A DNA stretch of 28,433 bases from Mesostigma viride. Taxonomy: Eukaryota; Streptophyta; Mesostigmatophyceae; Mesostigmatales; Mesostigmataceae. This document shows, one piece after another, positions 7,674 to 16,743 of the stretch; the first letter of the stretch is position 1, and each line of letters starts with the position of its first letter. The notes below the pieces were generated by a model. That model saw nothing but the letters and a program-made list of their open reading frames with translations. It ran no database searches and had not been told where the DNA came from. The stretch lies in NCBI GenBank assembly GCA_009746045.1, contig RPFO01002265.1:1-28433 (forward strand), read 5' to 3'. The translations under genes were made by a program, and so were the position numbers.

Positions 7674-8618
7674 ATGGCCTGCGCCGTGTACTTGGAAGCT
7701 AAGGAGGGGACGCCTCCATCTGAAGATATCTTTTGTGGACAGATTCGCAGGACACCTGATGGGCGCGTGGCAGCCGCCGACATCGTGAAGTGTATCATTT
7801 ATTTGAGAGAGGACGGGACTTATGCCAGGGAGGCGCTGGGTAACGCCAACCTCACCCTGAAGAGGCTCAGTGACAAACAATGTCTTGCAGCCAGCAATAC
7901 AAATAACATGTACACTTTCCCGGGGCGCAATCAACGGCCTACGAGGGTCATGACAGAGGAGGAAGTATACGAGTTGATCATGCTCCTGCCCGGGGCTCGG
8001 GCTACGGCCTTTCGAAGGAACACCTCGAAGTTACTGAAGCACTATTTTCACGCGACGGAAGAGCTGATATCGGAGCTGTTAGGCCGCTACGAAGCACTCC
8101 ATGGGCGTGCGTACCAGCCCCCCCCTTGCGCGGTCGCAGAGGAGCCTAGAATCAAACAGTGCGAGTCCGTCAAGGCAGCGGCCGCGGAGATATCCAACAC
8201 ACCCCGCGCTCAAGTTGATGGCAAGGTATATGCCAAGGTGTTCGGCATCCAGAACAAGTCCATTATGAATATGACCGCGGACGAGTTCAGGCATGTCCAG
8301 AACATGAAGAAAGGGGACCTAGTTAGAGACATGTGGACGGAGGAGATGAACAGTGGGGCCTTCTTCATGAACTGCGTATTCCGGGCGGCAGTGGCAGGCG
8401 GTGAGGACCCCGTGGCCGCCATGGAGAGAATTTCTCGGACAATGACCCCCACATTTAGGGGAGTGGGGCTGCACGACCAGGCAAGCACAAAACGCCCAAG
8501 AGAATTCCTGGTCCATAACAAGGAAATGAGGGAGAGCCGTCACGCCTCTCATTCCACCCTGGAGGTGCCCGGTCAGCACAGCTTGAAGCGTGTGTTGACG
8601 ACTAATGGCGATCCCTGA
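7674..8618 (+). CDS. KilA/Bro-like putative DNA-binding protein, copy 1
   Basis: A 314-residue protein belonging to a family of three in this window (with 17519-18451 and the minus-strand 21765-22658). All three share an N-terminal segment with (I)R-x-TPDG-x(3)-(A/V)-x-D-(I/V)-(I/V)K, a central LLPG-x2-A-x2-FR motif (here at about residues 108-117), an acidic motif PR(I/V)K-x-CE at about 160, and a less conserved C-terminal domain. The arrangement resembles KilA/Bro-type phage and large-virus regulators that pair an N-terminal DNA-binding domain with a variable C-terminal domain, but I cannot name the exact family. This copy is the most divergent. An aataaa follows 33 bp after the stop. Confidence 0.65.
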   Translation: MACAVYLEAKEGTPPSEDIFCGQIRRTPDGRVAAADIVKCIIYLREDGTYAREALGNANLTLKRLSDKQCLAASNTNNMYTFPGRNQRPTRVMTEEEVYELIMLLPGARATAFRRNTSKLLKHYFHATEELISELLGRYEALHGRAYQPPPCAVAEEPRIKQCESVKAAAAEISNTPRAQVDGKVYAKVFGIQNKSIMNMTADEFRHVQNMKKGDLVRDMWTEEMNSGAFFMNCVFRAAVAGGEDPVAAMERISRTMTPTFRGVGLHDQASTKRPREFLVHNKEMRESRHASHSTLEVPGQHSLKRVLTTNGDP

Positions 8619-8745
8619 CGCTGATGGCAAAAAAAATCATATTTGCGCGCGAATAAACGATTACATTCATTATACGAGGCTTTATTTATTTCCAGTTTGA
8701 TTAATCAGATTGCCCTGAGAACAACAATAGACAAAACAGAGGATC
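8619..8745. terminator. AT-rich convergent 3' gap
   Basis: The KilA/Bro-like gene and the F-box-like gene converge here. The gap holds aataaa (8652-8657, plus) and ttattt/tttatt tracts usable on the minus strand, which fits polyadenylation of both genes. Confidence 0.35.
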
Positions 8746-9962
8746 TCAGCACAGAACGTCGGAGGCCAGCACGATCGGCCAGCGCTCCTTCCACTCGGCC
8801 AGGTCCGCGTCCCGGACGTCGAGACCGCGGCCGTGCACGCTCAACACCGCGTCCCCCGCCTGGCCCTCCCTCGGCGTGCGCCCGACCACGCGCACCGTCG
8901 CCTGGGGGCGCCCATCGGTGACGCGGACGCGGACGTCCTGCTGGGCGGGGCGGTGGGGGAGTCGTCCACCAGCAGGTCCACCGCCCCCCTCACGGCCGTC
9001 ACGTCCCCTTCGCCGACCAGGAGGGGCCGGGTGTCCTCCGTGAAGCAGGTGCAGGGGGCCATGCCGCGGCCGTTGTCCCGGCAGTGCGCGTTGTACCGTT
9101 CGTGCACCACCGGGTTGATGAGGTCGACGCCCCCCACGTCCTGGTTGAAGTAGAAGGTCGACACGCTGTCGTGCGCCCCCATGACGACGGTGCCTCTCGC
9201 CGTCGCCATGAAAACGGCCGTGCCGCCTGCGCCGGCTCGCACCTGCGACAGGGCATAGCGAAAGGTGCCCCCCAGCGCGATGGTCTGGGCCCCGAGGAAG
9301 TCTATGCTGCCCCCGCACCTGGCCAGCGCCTGGGTCAGCGGTTGGCGGATCGCGGCGGGGGCCACCGCGTAGGCGAAGCTCGAGTTGGAGCGCGACACGA
9401 GGAGGAGTCGGCACGAGGGGAGCGAGACGCCCTCCGCCGCGCAGACCACCAGGCCGGCCAGGACGGCGTAGTCGAAGGAGAGCTCCCACCCATCCCTGCG
9501 CTTGGCCGCGTCGAGGAGGAAGATGACGACCCCCGGCACCTTCCGCACGAAGGCGGCGAGCCTCCTCCACTCGACCAGGTGGGGCATCAGGCCGCAGTCC
9601 TCCTCCCGCACAAAGTCGCTGGGGGGCTCCAGCCGCGAGTCGGCATCGTACACTGTCACCCTGAGGACGGGCACGCCGGCGAAGGAGAGGTCCCCAGGGG
9701 TCAGCACCCGGTCCCTCCACACGCGGTGGACAAACCGCCGGTCGGCCTCGTCGGTGGCCCGCGCGTGGTGCTCCCTGTATGTGGGCCACAGGGCCTCCCA
9801 GGCCGCCTTGGAGGTGAGCATCATCAACATGCAGGCCTTCCGGTCCAGCCTGCACATGTGCTTGACGAATACCTCGAGCAGGTCATCGTCCAGGTCGTCC
9901 ACCCACGGGATGAACGGGTCGACGGTCCTGCGTCCGGTGCTGGTGCGCAGGAATGCGGGCAT
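8746..9962 (-). pseudogene. F-box-like protein, one frameshift
   Basis: The first frame runs from 9962 to about 8955 and would stop at 8841 with a low-complexity tail. A second frame continues from about 8955 to a stop at 8746 and its last 60 residues look like normal protein (VRVRVTDGR early, ASDVLC at the end). One -1 shift at the five-C run (8955-8959 on the plus strand) links them, giving about 400 residues. Residues about 22-60 (from DLDDDLLEVF to AAWEALWP) resemble an F-box, which would bind Skp1 of a host SCF ubiquitin ligase. The remainder is not recognised. Either the run has lost a base in the assembly or the gene is freshly inactivated. Confidence 0.6.
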
Positions 9963-10200
9963 GGCGTGATAAAACGGCCTCTAGGTCGCGCGCCCTGGTG
10001 AAAGGAGAATGGCGTCGTACGCCCCGGTAAAACGAGACCCGAAGCCGCGCGCCCCGGTAAAACAATCAAGGCCGACGCCCCGCGCGCTGACAAAACAAAG
10101 GCCGGCGTCCCACGCCCTGATAAAACAAAGGATCGACGCCCCACGCCTCGGGAGTAAGGCCCTGAACGTCGCACGCCTCGAGGAGACGCAGCGACCCGAG
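9961..10200. repeat. 30-bp tandem array over a divergent promoter
   Basis: About eight diverged units of 30 bp, each with a core like gcccyggtaaaac or gccctgataaaac followed by about 18 more variable bases; clearest units start near 9991, 10021, 10051, 10081 and 10111. The array begins at the start codon of the F-box-like gene and includes the whole gap to the plus-strand frame at 10009. Confidence 0.75.
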
Positions 10201-10260
10201 AAGGCGACCAAGAACCGGTTGGGATCGCCTGCCAGGCCAGGTAACCAGGTTTTCAGGTAG
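10009..10260 (+). CDS. Possible small basic 10-residue-repeat protein
   Basis: An 83-residue frame with a good ATG context. Because the DNA repeat period is 30 bp, it encodes 10-residue repeats of the form A-P-V-K-x-x-x-x-P-R (four or five copies, progressively diverged), very rich in Lys, Arg and Pro. The minus strand is also open through the same repeats, so openness alone proves little. It is kept as a low-confidence gene. Confidence 0.3.
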   Translation: MASYAPVKRDPKPRAPVKQSRPTPRALTKQRPASHALIKQRIDAPRLGSKALNVARLEETQRPEKATKNRLGSPARPGNQVFR

Positions 10261-11101
10261 GTAACGTCGCCGCTAACCGCGAGAGAGCGAGCGAATCGAG
10301 TGCGACCCACGTTAAAAAATCTGTCAGCGCGCTCAACCACGGGCCACTTTTCCTTTGCCGAATGCTGGAGTGCCTATTTTACCGCTTTACTTTTCCTCTC
10401 AGCAATGCACAAGGGACAGATAATGGGCGACAGTTCATTTATTCACGGTGCATCGTAATTGCACGTGTCTATTAATGAATCGTAATTGCCCGTGGTGCCG
10501 GTGCCAGTGTACATTTAGTCAGTGGGGGCCGGTGCCAGTGTACATTTAGTCAGTGGGGGCCGGTGCCAGTGTACATTTAGTCAGTGGGGGCCGGTGCCAG
10601 TGTACATTTAGTCAGCGGGGGCGGTGCCAGTACCTTTTTGGGTCGGTGACGGTGCCAGTACCTTTTTGGGTCGGTGACGGTGCCAGTACCTTTTTGGGTC
10701 GGTGACGGTGCCAGTACCTTTTTGGGTCGGTGACGGTGCCAGTACCTTTATTATCGGGGGCCGGTGCCAGTACCTTTCTTGGTCGGTGACGCTGCCATTA
10801 CCTTTAGTCGGTGGGGACCGGCGCCAGTACCTCATAACTGGTGGGTGACGGTGACGGTGCCTCATAACCGGTGGGCGACTTGTAAAGAAATAAGGAGTGG
10901 GCACGCTTGCAAAATGAATAAGTCGACTACGTCGGTGGATGCTTCTTGAAATCCCGATCGAGCCCGTGGCTGAGAGGCGATAGTCCTCGCTGGTAGACGA
11001 TTCTCTGTGGCTGCGGAGGGACAGGAAAGGACTGTCGCGATTGCCCGCGGTCCCGCGTTGGTCGCGTCGTGCATAGAAAAGATCCGGGGCTGCCAGGTAC
11101 C
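10261..11101. other. Non-coding region with repeat array
   Basis: Apart from the 28/31-bp array nothing with gene-like character is seen; frames here are repeat products. The stretches 10261-10489 and 10876-11101 hold no recognised element. Confidence 0.5.
10490..10875. repeat. 31-bp and 28-bp tandem repeat array
   Basis: Four units of 31 bp (gtgccagtgtacatttagtc plus a G-rich end) start at 10501, 10532, 10563 and 10594. They pass into 28-bp units (gtgccagtacctttttgggt plus cggtgac) starting at 10624, 10652, 10680, 10708, 10736 and 10764, then degenerate copies to about 10875. Both unit types share the gtgccagt start, so one derives from the other. There are no spacers, so it is not a CRISPR array. 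Confidence 0.9.
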
Positions 11102-11756
11102 ATGTTTCGAATGATGCCGCCCCCCGTGGCTGGGACACGTCCGAGCGACGACCCGAGAAAGTCCCGGGACTGTGGGGAAAGTACCCCCAGTGCCAGTATT
11201 GCGGCGACTGGAAGGACCCTTGCACCTTCTTTGGTGGGAAGGCGCTCTATTGCTCGGAATGCCGCGGATACGAGCTGGAATTTCGAGTGAACGCCCCCTC
11301 CCACGCCAAAAACGACGAGGCCTTCTGCAAGATTGCCGAGGACCGTGCGGCCGCCCTCCATCTTTCGCTGCTCGGCGCAGCCCCGGGGGTCGTGACACGC
11401 GCGCGTGTGACCCCGGCGAACGCGGCAGGGGTGCGGCAGCTCGCGGAGGGGGTGCAGGCCGGCGGGCGCCCCTGTGTCCGGCCCGTGTACCGCGTGCCCG
11501 AGGGGGGGCTCGCGTGTCTTGCGGGGTTTGCATGGAAAAGCAGTCGCGGCGGGGGTTCCTCCCCGTCCACGCTCCCGTCGGCCAGGGGAAGCGCGCGCCC
11601 CCTCCCCACGACCTCCCCATCTGCCTCTGGTGCATGACCGTGTACCTGCACGACGACGCCATCCCCTCCCGCGGCCAGTGCCCGCTGTGCCTGGCCGAGC
11701 GCAGGCCCGCGCCCGAGAGGCTCGCCTTCCCCTTCTTCGAGCACGCGGCCGAGTGA
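11102..11756 (+). pseudogene. Zinc-finger/RING-like protein, two frameshifts
   Basis: Three successive frames make one credible protein. Frame one starts with ATG at 11102. A -1 shift, best at the six-C run 11120-11125, enters a frame coding an N-terminal zinc finger: CQYC, then YCSEC about 20 residues later, followed by an Ala-rich helix. A second -1 shift at the seven-G run 11502-11508 enters a frame with a RING-like finger: CGVC, a His in the middle, CLWC and CPLC. The C-terminal finger has the same order as the RING-like protein at 20649-21523. No in-frame nonsense codon is needed to explain the breaks. Intact, it would resemble viral E3 ubiquitin ligases. Confidence 0.6.
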
Positions 11757-11796
11757 GCCGCGTTTTTTCTCGCTGACGCTAGTGTGAACCGCCGCG

Positions 11797-11979
11797 ATGG
11801 CACGATGCGTCGAGATAACCCCCCAGGGGACCAAATGCAACAAGCCGCGCGCACCCAGGGGCAAGCGGTGCGCGGTCCATCTGGCCATCAGGGCCAGGGA
11901 GCGCGCGGGCAGGAAGCCAGCGTACAGCCCCCATGATATCCTGGACAAGATGATGCGGCTTAGGCTGTCTGTGTCGTGA
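11797..11979 (+). CDS. Small Cys-tagged protein
   Basis: Only 60 residues, half of which is the tag: C4, C14, C25 and H28 (C-x9-C-x10-C-x2-H) with the T-x2-G-x2-C core. The remainder is a basic helix and a short hydrophobic end. As the shortest member of the tagged group, it shows that the module can stand almost alone, which argues for a function of the tag itself such as zinc-dependent folding and binding. It follows the broken RING gene by 40 bp on the same strand. Confidence 0.75.
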   Translation: MARCVEITPQGTKCNKPRAPRGKRCAVHLAIRARERAGRKPAYSPHDILDKMMRLRLSVS

Positions 11980-12701
11980 TGAATCGTTGAATGAATATTA
12001 TTCCATTTCTTTAATCCAATCTGTTTTCATTCGCGACCCCCCCGTGTCTACTCATGCATGCATACATATCACATCCACGCTCGACAGGCGGCGAACCTGG
12101 ACCGGCCATCGACCGAGTGGGGCGGTTCCTGTCCGGGTACAGCCACGCCTCGAGTTTGGTTGGATTCTTTTGCGCGACTTCTTTTTTGCACGCCGGCCTG
12201 AATAGTTTTTCATATATATGTGCATGCACCTGTAGAATCATAGAGGGTCTATAGCCATAAATTTATTTTTAGATTCATCAGAAAAAGAAGTAGTGCAGGA
12301 GAATCCAAGCCAGGGCCGAGCAGCGGGCGGGCGGGGGCGGGGCTCGAGTTGGATTGTCGACCCCTCTCTAGGCGCCGCCGCAGCGACTGCGGATGTGCTT
12401 CTCCCATCCAACGGCAGCCGTTACGAGGTGGCGCTGGGTCGTCAGCACCTGACAGGGCGGGATTTGGCATAAATAGGGGTCGCGACGGCACAGGCGCCAT
12501 CGTTGGGTGACGCGCACCGGGCAGGCGTCCGCCAGGAGACAAGGGATCCAGTCATGGACAGTGCGGACGGGACACGGGGAAATTCGCTCCCCCTCTGCCA
12601 GAAGACCACGGGCATGAAACGGGTCAAAAGAGAAAGCGGCGACAGGGCCGGAATCGGGCTCTGCGCTACTAGAGTATTTTTTTCGCGTCACTTCTGTATA
12701 A
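11980..12701. other. Lower-GC intergenic stretch, no firm gene
   Basis: The first half (11980-12300) is AT-rich, with a run of tatatatg near 12211. The second half is GC-rich. On the minus strand 12691-12368 is open for 107 codons with a protein-like, Trp- and Cys-containing product, but it lacks an ATG (it would start with GTG) and abuts the divergent start at 12702, so I do not call it. tgtataa sits immediately before the ATG at 12702. Confidence 0.4.
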
Positions 12702-13703
12702 ATGAAGTGCGGTGCGCGTACATCGTCAGGCGGGATGTGCGGGATGGGCGTACCAAGAGGGAGGTGCCACCTGCACAGGGGGCAGCGGTGCGTGTCGCGT
12801 CACGGGGTGCGGTCCAAGACTAACAAGCGCTCCCACATCGAGATGGAGGCCGGAATGAAGAAGGTCGCGCACGGCACGGGGGCGTACGGAGTCAGGACAG
12901 GGGGCGGGGGCAGAGGAAGGAAAGGCCACAGATACCGCGCGTCCACGCACAGGACGCGGGCGGGCGATGTTGTCAACGAGGACGCACAGGCCCGCGATGT
13001 TGTCAACGACGCACCAATGGGCGCGGGGGGTGTTGACAGTGATGATAAACAACTGCTCTTAGACAGCACGCCAGATCATGACTACATCGAGACAGCGCTT
13101 CAAAACGCCGGGCACCATATAACAGACAAGGATAGGCTGAATTGGGCGGCCGCGGAGGGGAAAGGCGAATACATTAAAACTGCCACCGCGGTCCGCGACA
13201 AGTGGCGGTCAAGGGAAGAGGCTATCGCCAAGGCCAATGAAAAACTAAACAAGCCAAAAAACGACGCTTGGGACGAATATAAACGCCGACTGAATATTCG
13301 TCAGAATATTTATTCAAACCTGCCTAAAAATCCCGGGTTACAGGCAGAGTACAACCTGGCAGTAAGTCGCGAAGGTGACGCTTTAATACGCTGGGGAAGA
13401 TTGCCAATAAGAAAAATCGAGGCGTTAGACACGTACGGACCGCGAGCAAAGAAAATAAGGGAACGTCTTGACAATGTTATCCTAAACGAAACTGCACGAA
13501 TGGAAGGGATGAAGATCCCGATCACTCGAAGAACGACGACGTGGAAGACAGTCGACGACCTGAAACGCAAGCTCCCGCCGCCGCACACGGGTGGTTTGTA
13601 TTTCGCGGATCCGCATGAAATTGAACGCGAGAAAGTACAAGAAGAAATAGAGAAGGCCGAACTGGACGCCATGAGATTCGCCAAACGCATGAAGAGGTAC
13701 TAA
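12702..13703 (+). CDS. Cys-tagged protein with lower-GC helical body
   Basis: A 333-residue protein starting with the tag: C3, C13, C22 and H25 (C-x9-C-x8-C-x2-H), with a further Cys a few residues later. Residues about 45-105 are Gly/Arg/His-rich and contain a short repeat (two copies of a DVVN segment). From about residue 110 the protein is a charged, mostly helical domain rich in Lys, Arg and Glu, ending in RFAKRMKRY. The DNA of the body is clearly AT-richer than that of the tag, suggesting that a tag was joined to a body of other origin. No enzyme motif is recognised; nucleic-acid binding is possible from the charge. Confidence 0.75.
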   Translation: MKCGARTSSGGMCGMGVPRGRCHLHRGQRCVSRHGVRSKTNKRSHIEMEAGMKKVAHGTGAYGVRTGGGGRGRKGHRYRASTHRTRAGDVVNEDAQARDVVNDAPMGAGGVDSDDKQLLLDSTPDHDYIETALQNAGHHITDKDRLNWAAAEGKGEYIKTATAVRDKWRSREEAIAKANEKLNKPKNDAWDEYKRRLNIRQNIYSNLPKNPGLQAEYNLAVSREGDALIRWGRLPIRKIEALDTYGPRAKKIRERLDNVILNETARMEGMKIPITRRTTTWKTVDDLKRKLPPPHTGGLYFADPHEIEREKVQEEIEKAELDAMRFAKRMKRY

Positions 13704-13846
13704 GGTGTGAGTCTCAAGGCATCCAGCTGACGTTGGATGCTAGCGTGTTCAATAAGAGACCATATGCCGATTGAGCTCATGGAAATGGACGTGCAAGGAT
13801 GCGTTTAAAGCATTGAAATTATTATGGATTCATACATGAATAAAGA

Positions 13847-14308
13847 ATGGCTCTCAGCGTGACATCAACCCCCTTTACTCATCCGCTCTTTGTGCTAGTC
13901 AACGAGAGTGACAGGCATTGGGCATTTACACTTAAGAGCCTCCCCGGTCTCGTTGTTGATGAGACCAAGCAGATCAAAGTTCGGAAAAGCGACAAACTGA
14001 TCCTGGGAAAAGATCTCTGCCATGCAGCCTCGAATGGCAGCAAGCTGTTCAAGAACTGGTGGAGGCTGGACAGCGTGCAGGACTTTGCCAACGAGTTAGA
14101 ACAGGAGCTCGGGGGTGGTCTCAGTACTGAGCCGACCTCCACAAACGTTTTTCAGGAGGTGACGACAGGCTTGAACGAAGAGCGCGGGACCTGGATCCAC
14201 CCCCGTCTCGTGAGTCAGTTGGCCATGTGGATAAGCTCCCACTCAGTGACCCGACTGGCTATGAAGCTGGAGACTGTTCAAGAAGTGCGTCTAAATTGTC
14301 GAAAATAA
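13847..14308 (+). CDS. Truncated KilA-N protein
   Basis: A 153-residue product with a KilA-N domain across about residues 20-130: HWAFTLK, RKSDKLI, a KLFKNWWRL helix region and GTWIHPRLVSQLAMWISS, the signature of this DNA-binding domain. It matches the N-terminal 130 residues of the next gene but diverges just after the AMWIS motif and ends 23 residues later, so it is a partial duplicate lacking the C-terminal domain. ATG at 13847 aligns with the paralogue's MALSV. A possible polyadenylation signal (aaataaa) overlaps its stop codon. It may act as a domain-only competitor of the full-length copy or be a remnant. Confidence 0.8.
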   Translation: MALSVTSTPFTHPLFVLVNESDRHWAFTLKSLPGLVVDETKQIKVRKSDKLILGKDLCHAASNGSKLFKNWWRLDSVQDFANELEQELGGGLSTEPTSTNVFQEVTTGLNEERGTWIHPRLVSQLAMWISSHSVTRLAMKLETVQEVRLNCRK

Positions 14309-14332
14309 ATTGTGAGTTGTTAAATAATGACA

Positions 14333-15355
14333 ATGGCTCTCAGTGTGGCATCGGCTCCCTTTACTCACAGTTTGTTTGTATTGGCCAGAGAAAACCATAA
14401 ACATTGGATATTTACACTGAAACCCGCAGCAGGATTTCAGGTAGATCCTGTAAAGGAGATTCGTGTGCGCAAATCGGACAAGAAGGTATCAGGAAAGGAT
14501 CTGGCACATGCTGCCTCTAATGGCGCCAAAGATTTTAAGGATTACTGGCGTTGGGATCCTGCCCAGAAATTTGTGAGTGCTCTAGAAAGGCGTCTGAGTG
14601 GTAAGGGTGCGCGCACCCCGACCTCCACAACGGTTTTTGACACTGTCAAAACTGGCCCCAACGAGGACCGTGGCACCTGGATCCACTTGAAGCTGGTCAA
14701 CAAGCTAGCCGCTTGGATCAGCAACGAGTTCGAGCTGGAGGCACAGGACTGGGTGGATCGCATCATGGCGGGGGACATCTCGATGATGGCTGTGGTGCGC
14801 GACGCCCACGACGCGGTCCACGGCACGAGCACCACGGTGGCGGTGCTGACCCGACCGGGCAACGGTCGCACGAGGCCGGACTACGTGGCGCCTGTGCGCG
14901 AGTGCGACCCGACCCTGCGCCTGCGCGCGAAGGACACGCAGCACAGGCTGGCGGACCTGGTGAGCTCGGTCGTCCCCAAGGAGCGCGTGGGGAGCGTGAT
15001 GGCGTTCCTGGGCGACAAGACCTGCGAGGCGGCCACGGGGATGAGCGCGTCGGCCTTCAAGGAGCTGAACGGCGTGAGGGCCGGTAGCGCCAGGGACGCG
15101 ATGGACGACGGTCAGCTGGCGAACGCCTGGTTCTTCATGTACAAGGTCATGGACCGGGCGCCGGACAAGGACCTGCACGAGGCGGCGGTCGAGGTGAAGC
15201 GGGCGATGGCCGCGTTCGTGAAGCCGCCGGAGGGGCCCACCCCGGCGGGCATCGTGGACAGGAACAGACGGGAGATGAGGGATGACTTGCTCTTGACCCG
15301 GCCCCTGAACCGCGACCGGTTCTCGAGGGTGGGGCCCAAGAGGGTCAAGATCTAG
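14333..15355 (+). CDS. KilA-N domain protein, full length
   Basis: A 340-residue protein. The start at 14333 is chosen over the ATG six bases upstream because MALSV aligns with the tandem paralogue. The KilA-N domain covers about residues 20-145 with HWIFTLK, RKSDKKV, DFKDYWRW and GTWIHLKLVNKLAAWIS. The C-terminal part (about 150-340) is a separate domain rich in Arg, Asp and Ala, with no assigned family. Base composition changes inside the gene: the KilA-N half is near 50% GC, whereas the part after about 14730 is strongly GC-rich with G/C third positions. KilA-N proteins of large DNA viruses and phages bind DNA and often swap C-terminal domains, which fits. Confidence 0.85.
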   Translation: MALSVASAPFTHSLFVLARENHKHWIFTLKPAAGFQVDPVKEIRVRKSDKKVSGKDLAHAASNGAKDFKDYWRWDPAQKFVSALERRLSGKGARTPTSTTVFDTVKTGPNEDRGTWIHLKLVNKLAAWISNEFELEAQDWVDRIMAGDISMMAVVRDAHDAVHGTSTTVAVLTRPGNGRTRPDYVAPVRECDPTLRLRAKDTQHRLADLVSSVVPKERVGSVMAFLGDKTCEAATGMSASAFKELNGVRAGSARDAMDDGQLANAWFFMYKVMDRAPDKDLHEAAVEVKRAMAAFVKPPEGPTPAGIVDRNRREMRDDLLLTRPLNRDRFSRVGPKRVKI

Positions 15356-15524
15356 CTGTCGGTGGGGAGTTCGTTGGCGCGACCCCGCCCCTCTCGACAG
15401 CGCGGACCTTGACACAGTGCGCTTAGATATTCGTGCGCGCTTGAACGCGCCCCGTGTCATGCTGATTGCTCCGTTTAATCGGAATCGAGTTTCATTTTTA
15501 TCCCATCCCGGTGTATCATCGATC
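15356..15524. other. Intergenic gap
   Basis: Ends in a short AT-rich stretch (tttcatttttatccc) 30 bp before the ATG at 15525; otherwise nothing is recognised. Confidence 0.3.
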
Positions 15525-16300
15525 ATGGTAGTCGGTAGGACCGGAGCGTGCGGAGGGAAGACGCGATCGGGTGGCGCCTGTCGTCGCGCGCGGTCCGGTG
15601 GTTCTAAGAGGTGCGCGCTCCATAGCGGGCGCCAGGCGAGGGCGCACCGCGTGCGGGGTTACGGCGCCCGAGGCGCGCTGGAGAGCATGGCGGAAACCCT
15701 GGCACGGTTCATCGCGGACCCGTCCGTCCACCCGGACTCCAAGGCGGGCCTTCAGGAACAGCTGAACGACGTGCTGTTACAGATGGAGGGGATGCCGGCG
15801 GAGGAGGAGGAGCTGTTTTTCCCGGAGCACGCGGACGAGGTGGTCGAGCGGCTGACCAGGGAGGGTGAGGGAGTTCGGCCGCTCCCCTCGCTGACGCCCC
15901 CCGAGCCGGAGGAGGAGGAGGTGGAGGAGGAGGAGCCGGAGCTGCAGCAGGTGTTCGACCTGCTCGAGTACGGGGATCTGTCGGACGCGGATCGCGAGAG
16001 GCTGGAGTCCCGCAAGCAGCAGCTGCTGGGGGTCTCGCCCCCGTGGATGCGGGTTGGGGTGCACCGCCGCGCGCGGGCGACAAACGACGCCAGAGGAGCC
16101 TGCCTGACCCGCGCGGGGGTCCGAGCACGCGCAGGTCCGCTAGCGAGGTGTTCGATCCGCGCACGGGTAGGCTGTTCCGCCGCAACAGCGCCGCCCCTCC
16201 TGCCGGATACCGCGACCGGCGGCTTTACAGGACGGCGCCCCGTAGGCGTTCCGGCCACACCGAGGAGGAGGAGGAGGCGCTGGAGGAGCTGCTTCGGTAG
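15525..16300 (+). pseudogene. Cys-tagged acidic protein, one frameshift
   Basis: The tag sits at residues 9-33: C9, C19, C30 and H33 (C-x9-C-x10-C-x2-H). A helical middle follows, then a strongly acidic segment (EEEE runs near residues 85-145) and an LLEYGDLSDADRERLE helix. The first frame is good until about 16040; past that it gives an Arg/Cys-rich nonsense tail. The frame one base back gives a sensible C-terminus with FDPRTGRLFRR and an acidic EEEEEALEELLR end, stopping at 16300. The switch falls at the five-C run 16038-16042 and is a -1 shift. Function unknown; the acidic stretch suggests contacts with basic proteins. Confidence 0.65.
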
Positions 16301-16317
16301 GCGGGTTAGTAAAGGGG

Positions 16318-16718
16318 TCAGGCGGCGGCGACCCGCGGGCCTCGACAGGCGAGGCACAGGAGGCGTTTCCATGCGGGCGGCGGCTTCCGAGTCAGCTCCA
16401 GGCCCACGCTTTCGTCTAGGGTCACGTCGACGTCGCTGACCCCGCAGACGGAGAGGATGTGCTCGAGCTTCTCGGGCGTGACGTTGGTGGACCACTCGGC
16501 GCGGAATAGGTGCAGTTCCTTCTTGAAGCCGGGGTAGTCCTTGCCGTACGACATGAGCTGCCCGAGCCCGGACATCCATGCGGTCCACTCCTTCACCTCG
16601 ATGATCCTCCTGCGCCTGTCGTCCAGTATGTCTATCTTGCCCCCTCGGCAGATCACCTCCCTCCTCCCGCCCAGGCGCTGGTTGTACTCGGCCTGTACGT
16701 CCTCTCCCTCCTGTGCAT
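16318..16718 (-). pseudogene. PD-(D/E)XK nuclease-like protein, copy 1, 5' frameshift
   Basis: This is the tandem paralogue of the next gene. The conserved part has GKIDIL followed by IIEVKEW, which fits the D...E-x-K catalytic pattern of restriction-endonuclease-fold proteins, then GQLMSYGKDYP and ELHLF strand motifs. Homology to the paralogue extends upstream to about 16710, but that frame has no ATG and is preceded by TGA; an ATG at 16718 lies one base out of frame. A single -1 shift between them would give a full protein of about 133 residues. The C-terminus carries two Cys. It converges with the tagged gene ending at 16300. Confidence 0.65.
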
Positions 16719-16743
16719 GTCACACTACAGGTACGCGCACAGA

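Noticed and set aside
10490-10875. Possible CRISPR array
   Set aside because: Units are directly tandem with no unique spacers, and the context is eukaryotic virus-like.
12368-12691. 107-codon minus-strand open frame with a protein-like product
   Set aside because: No ATG; it would need GTG, abuts the divergent tagged gene, and no family is recognised. GC-rich DNA often gives long chance frames here.
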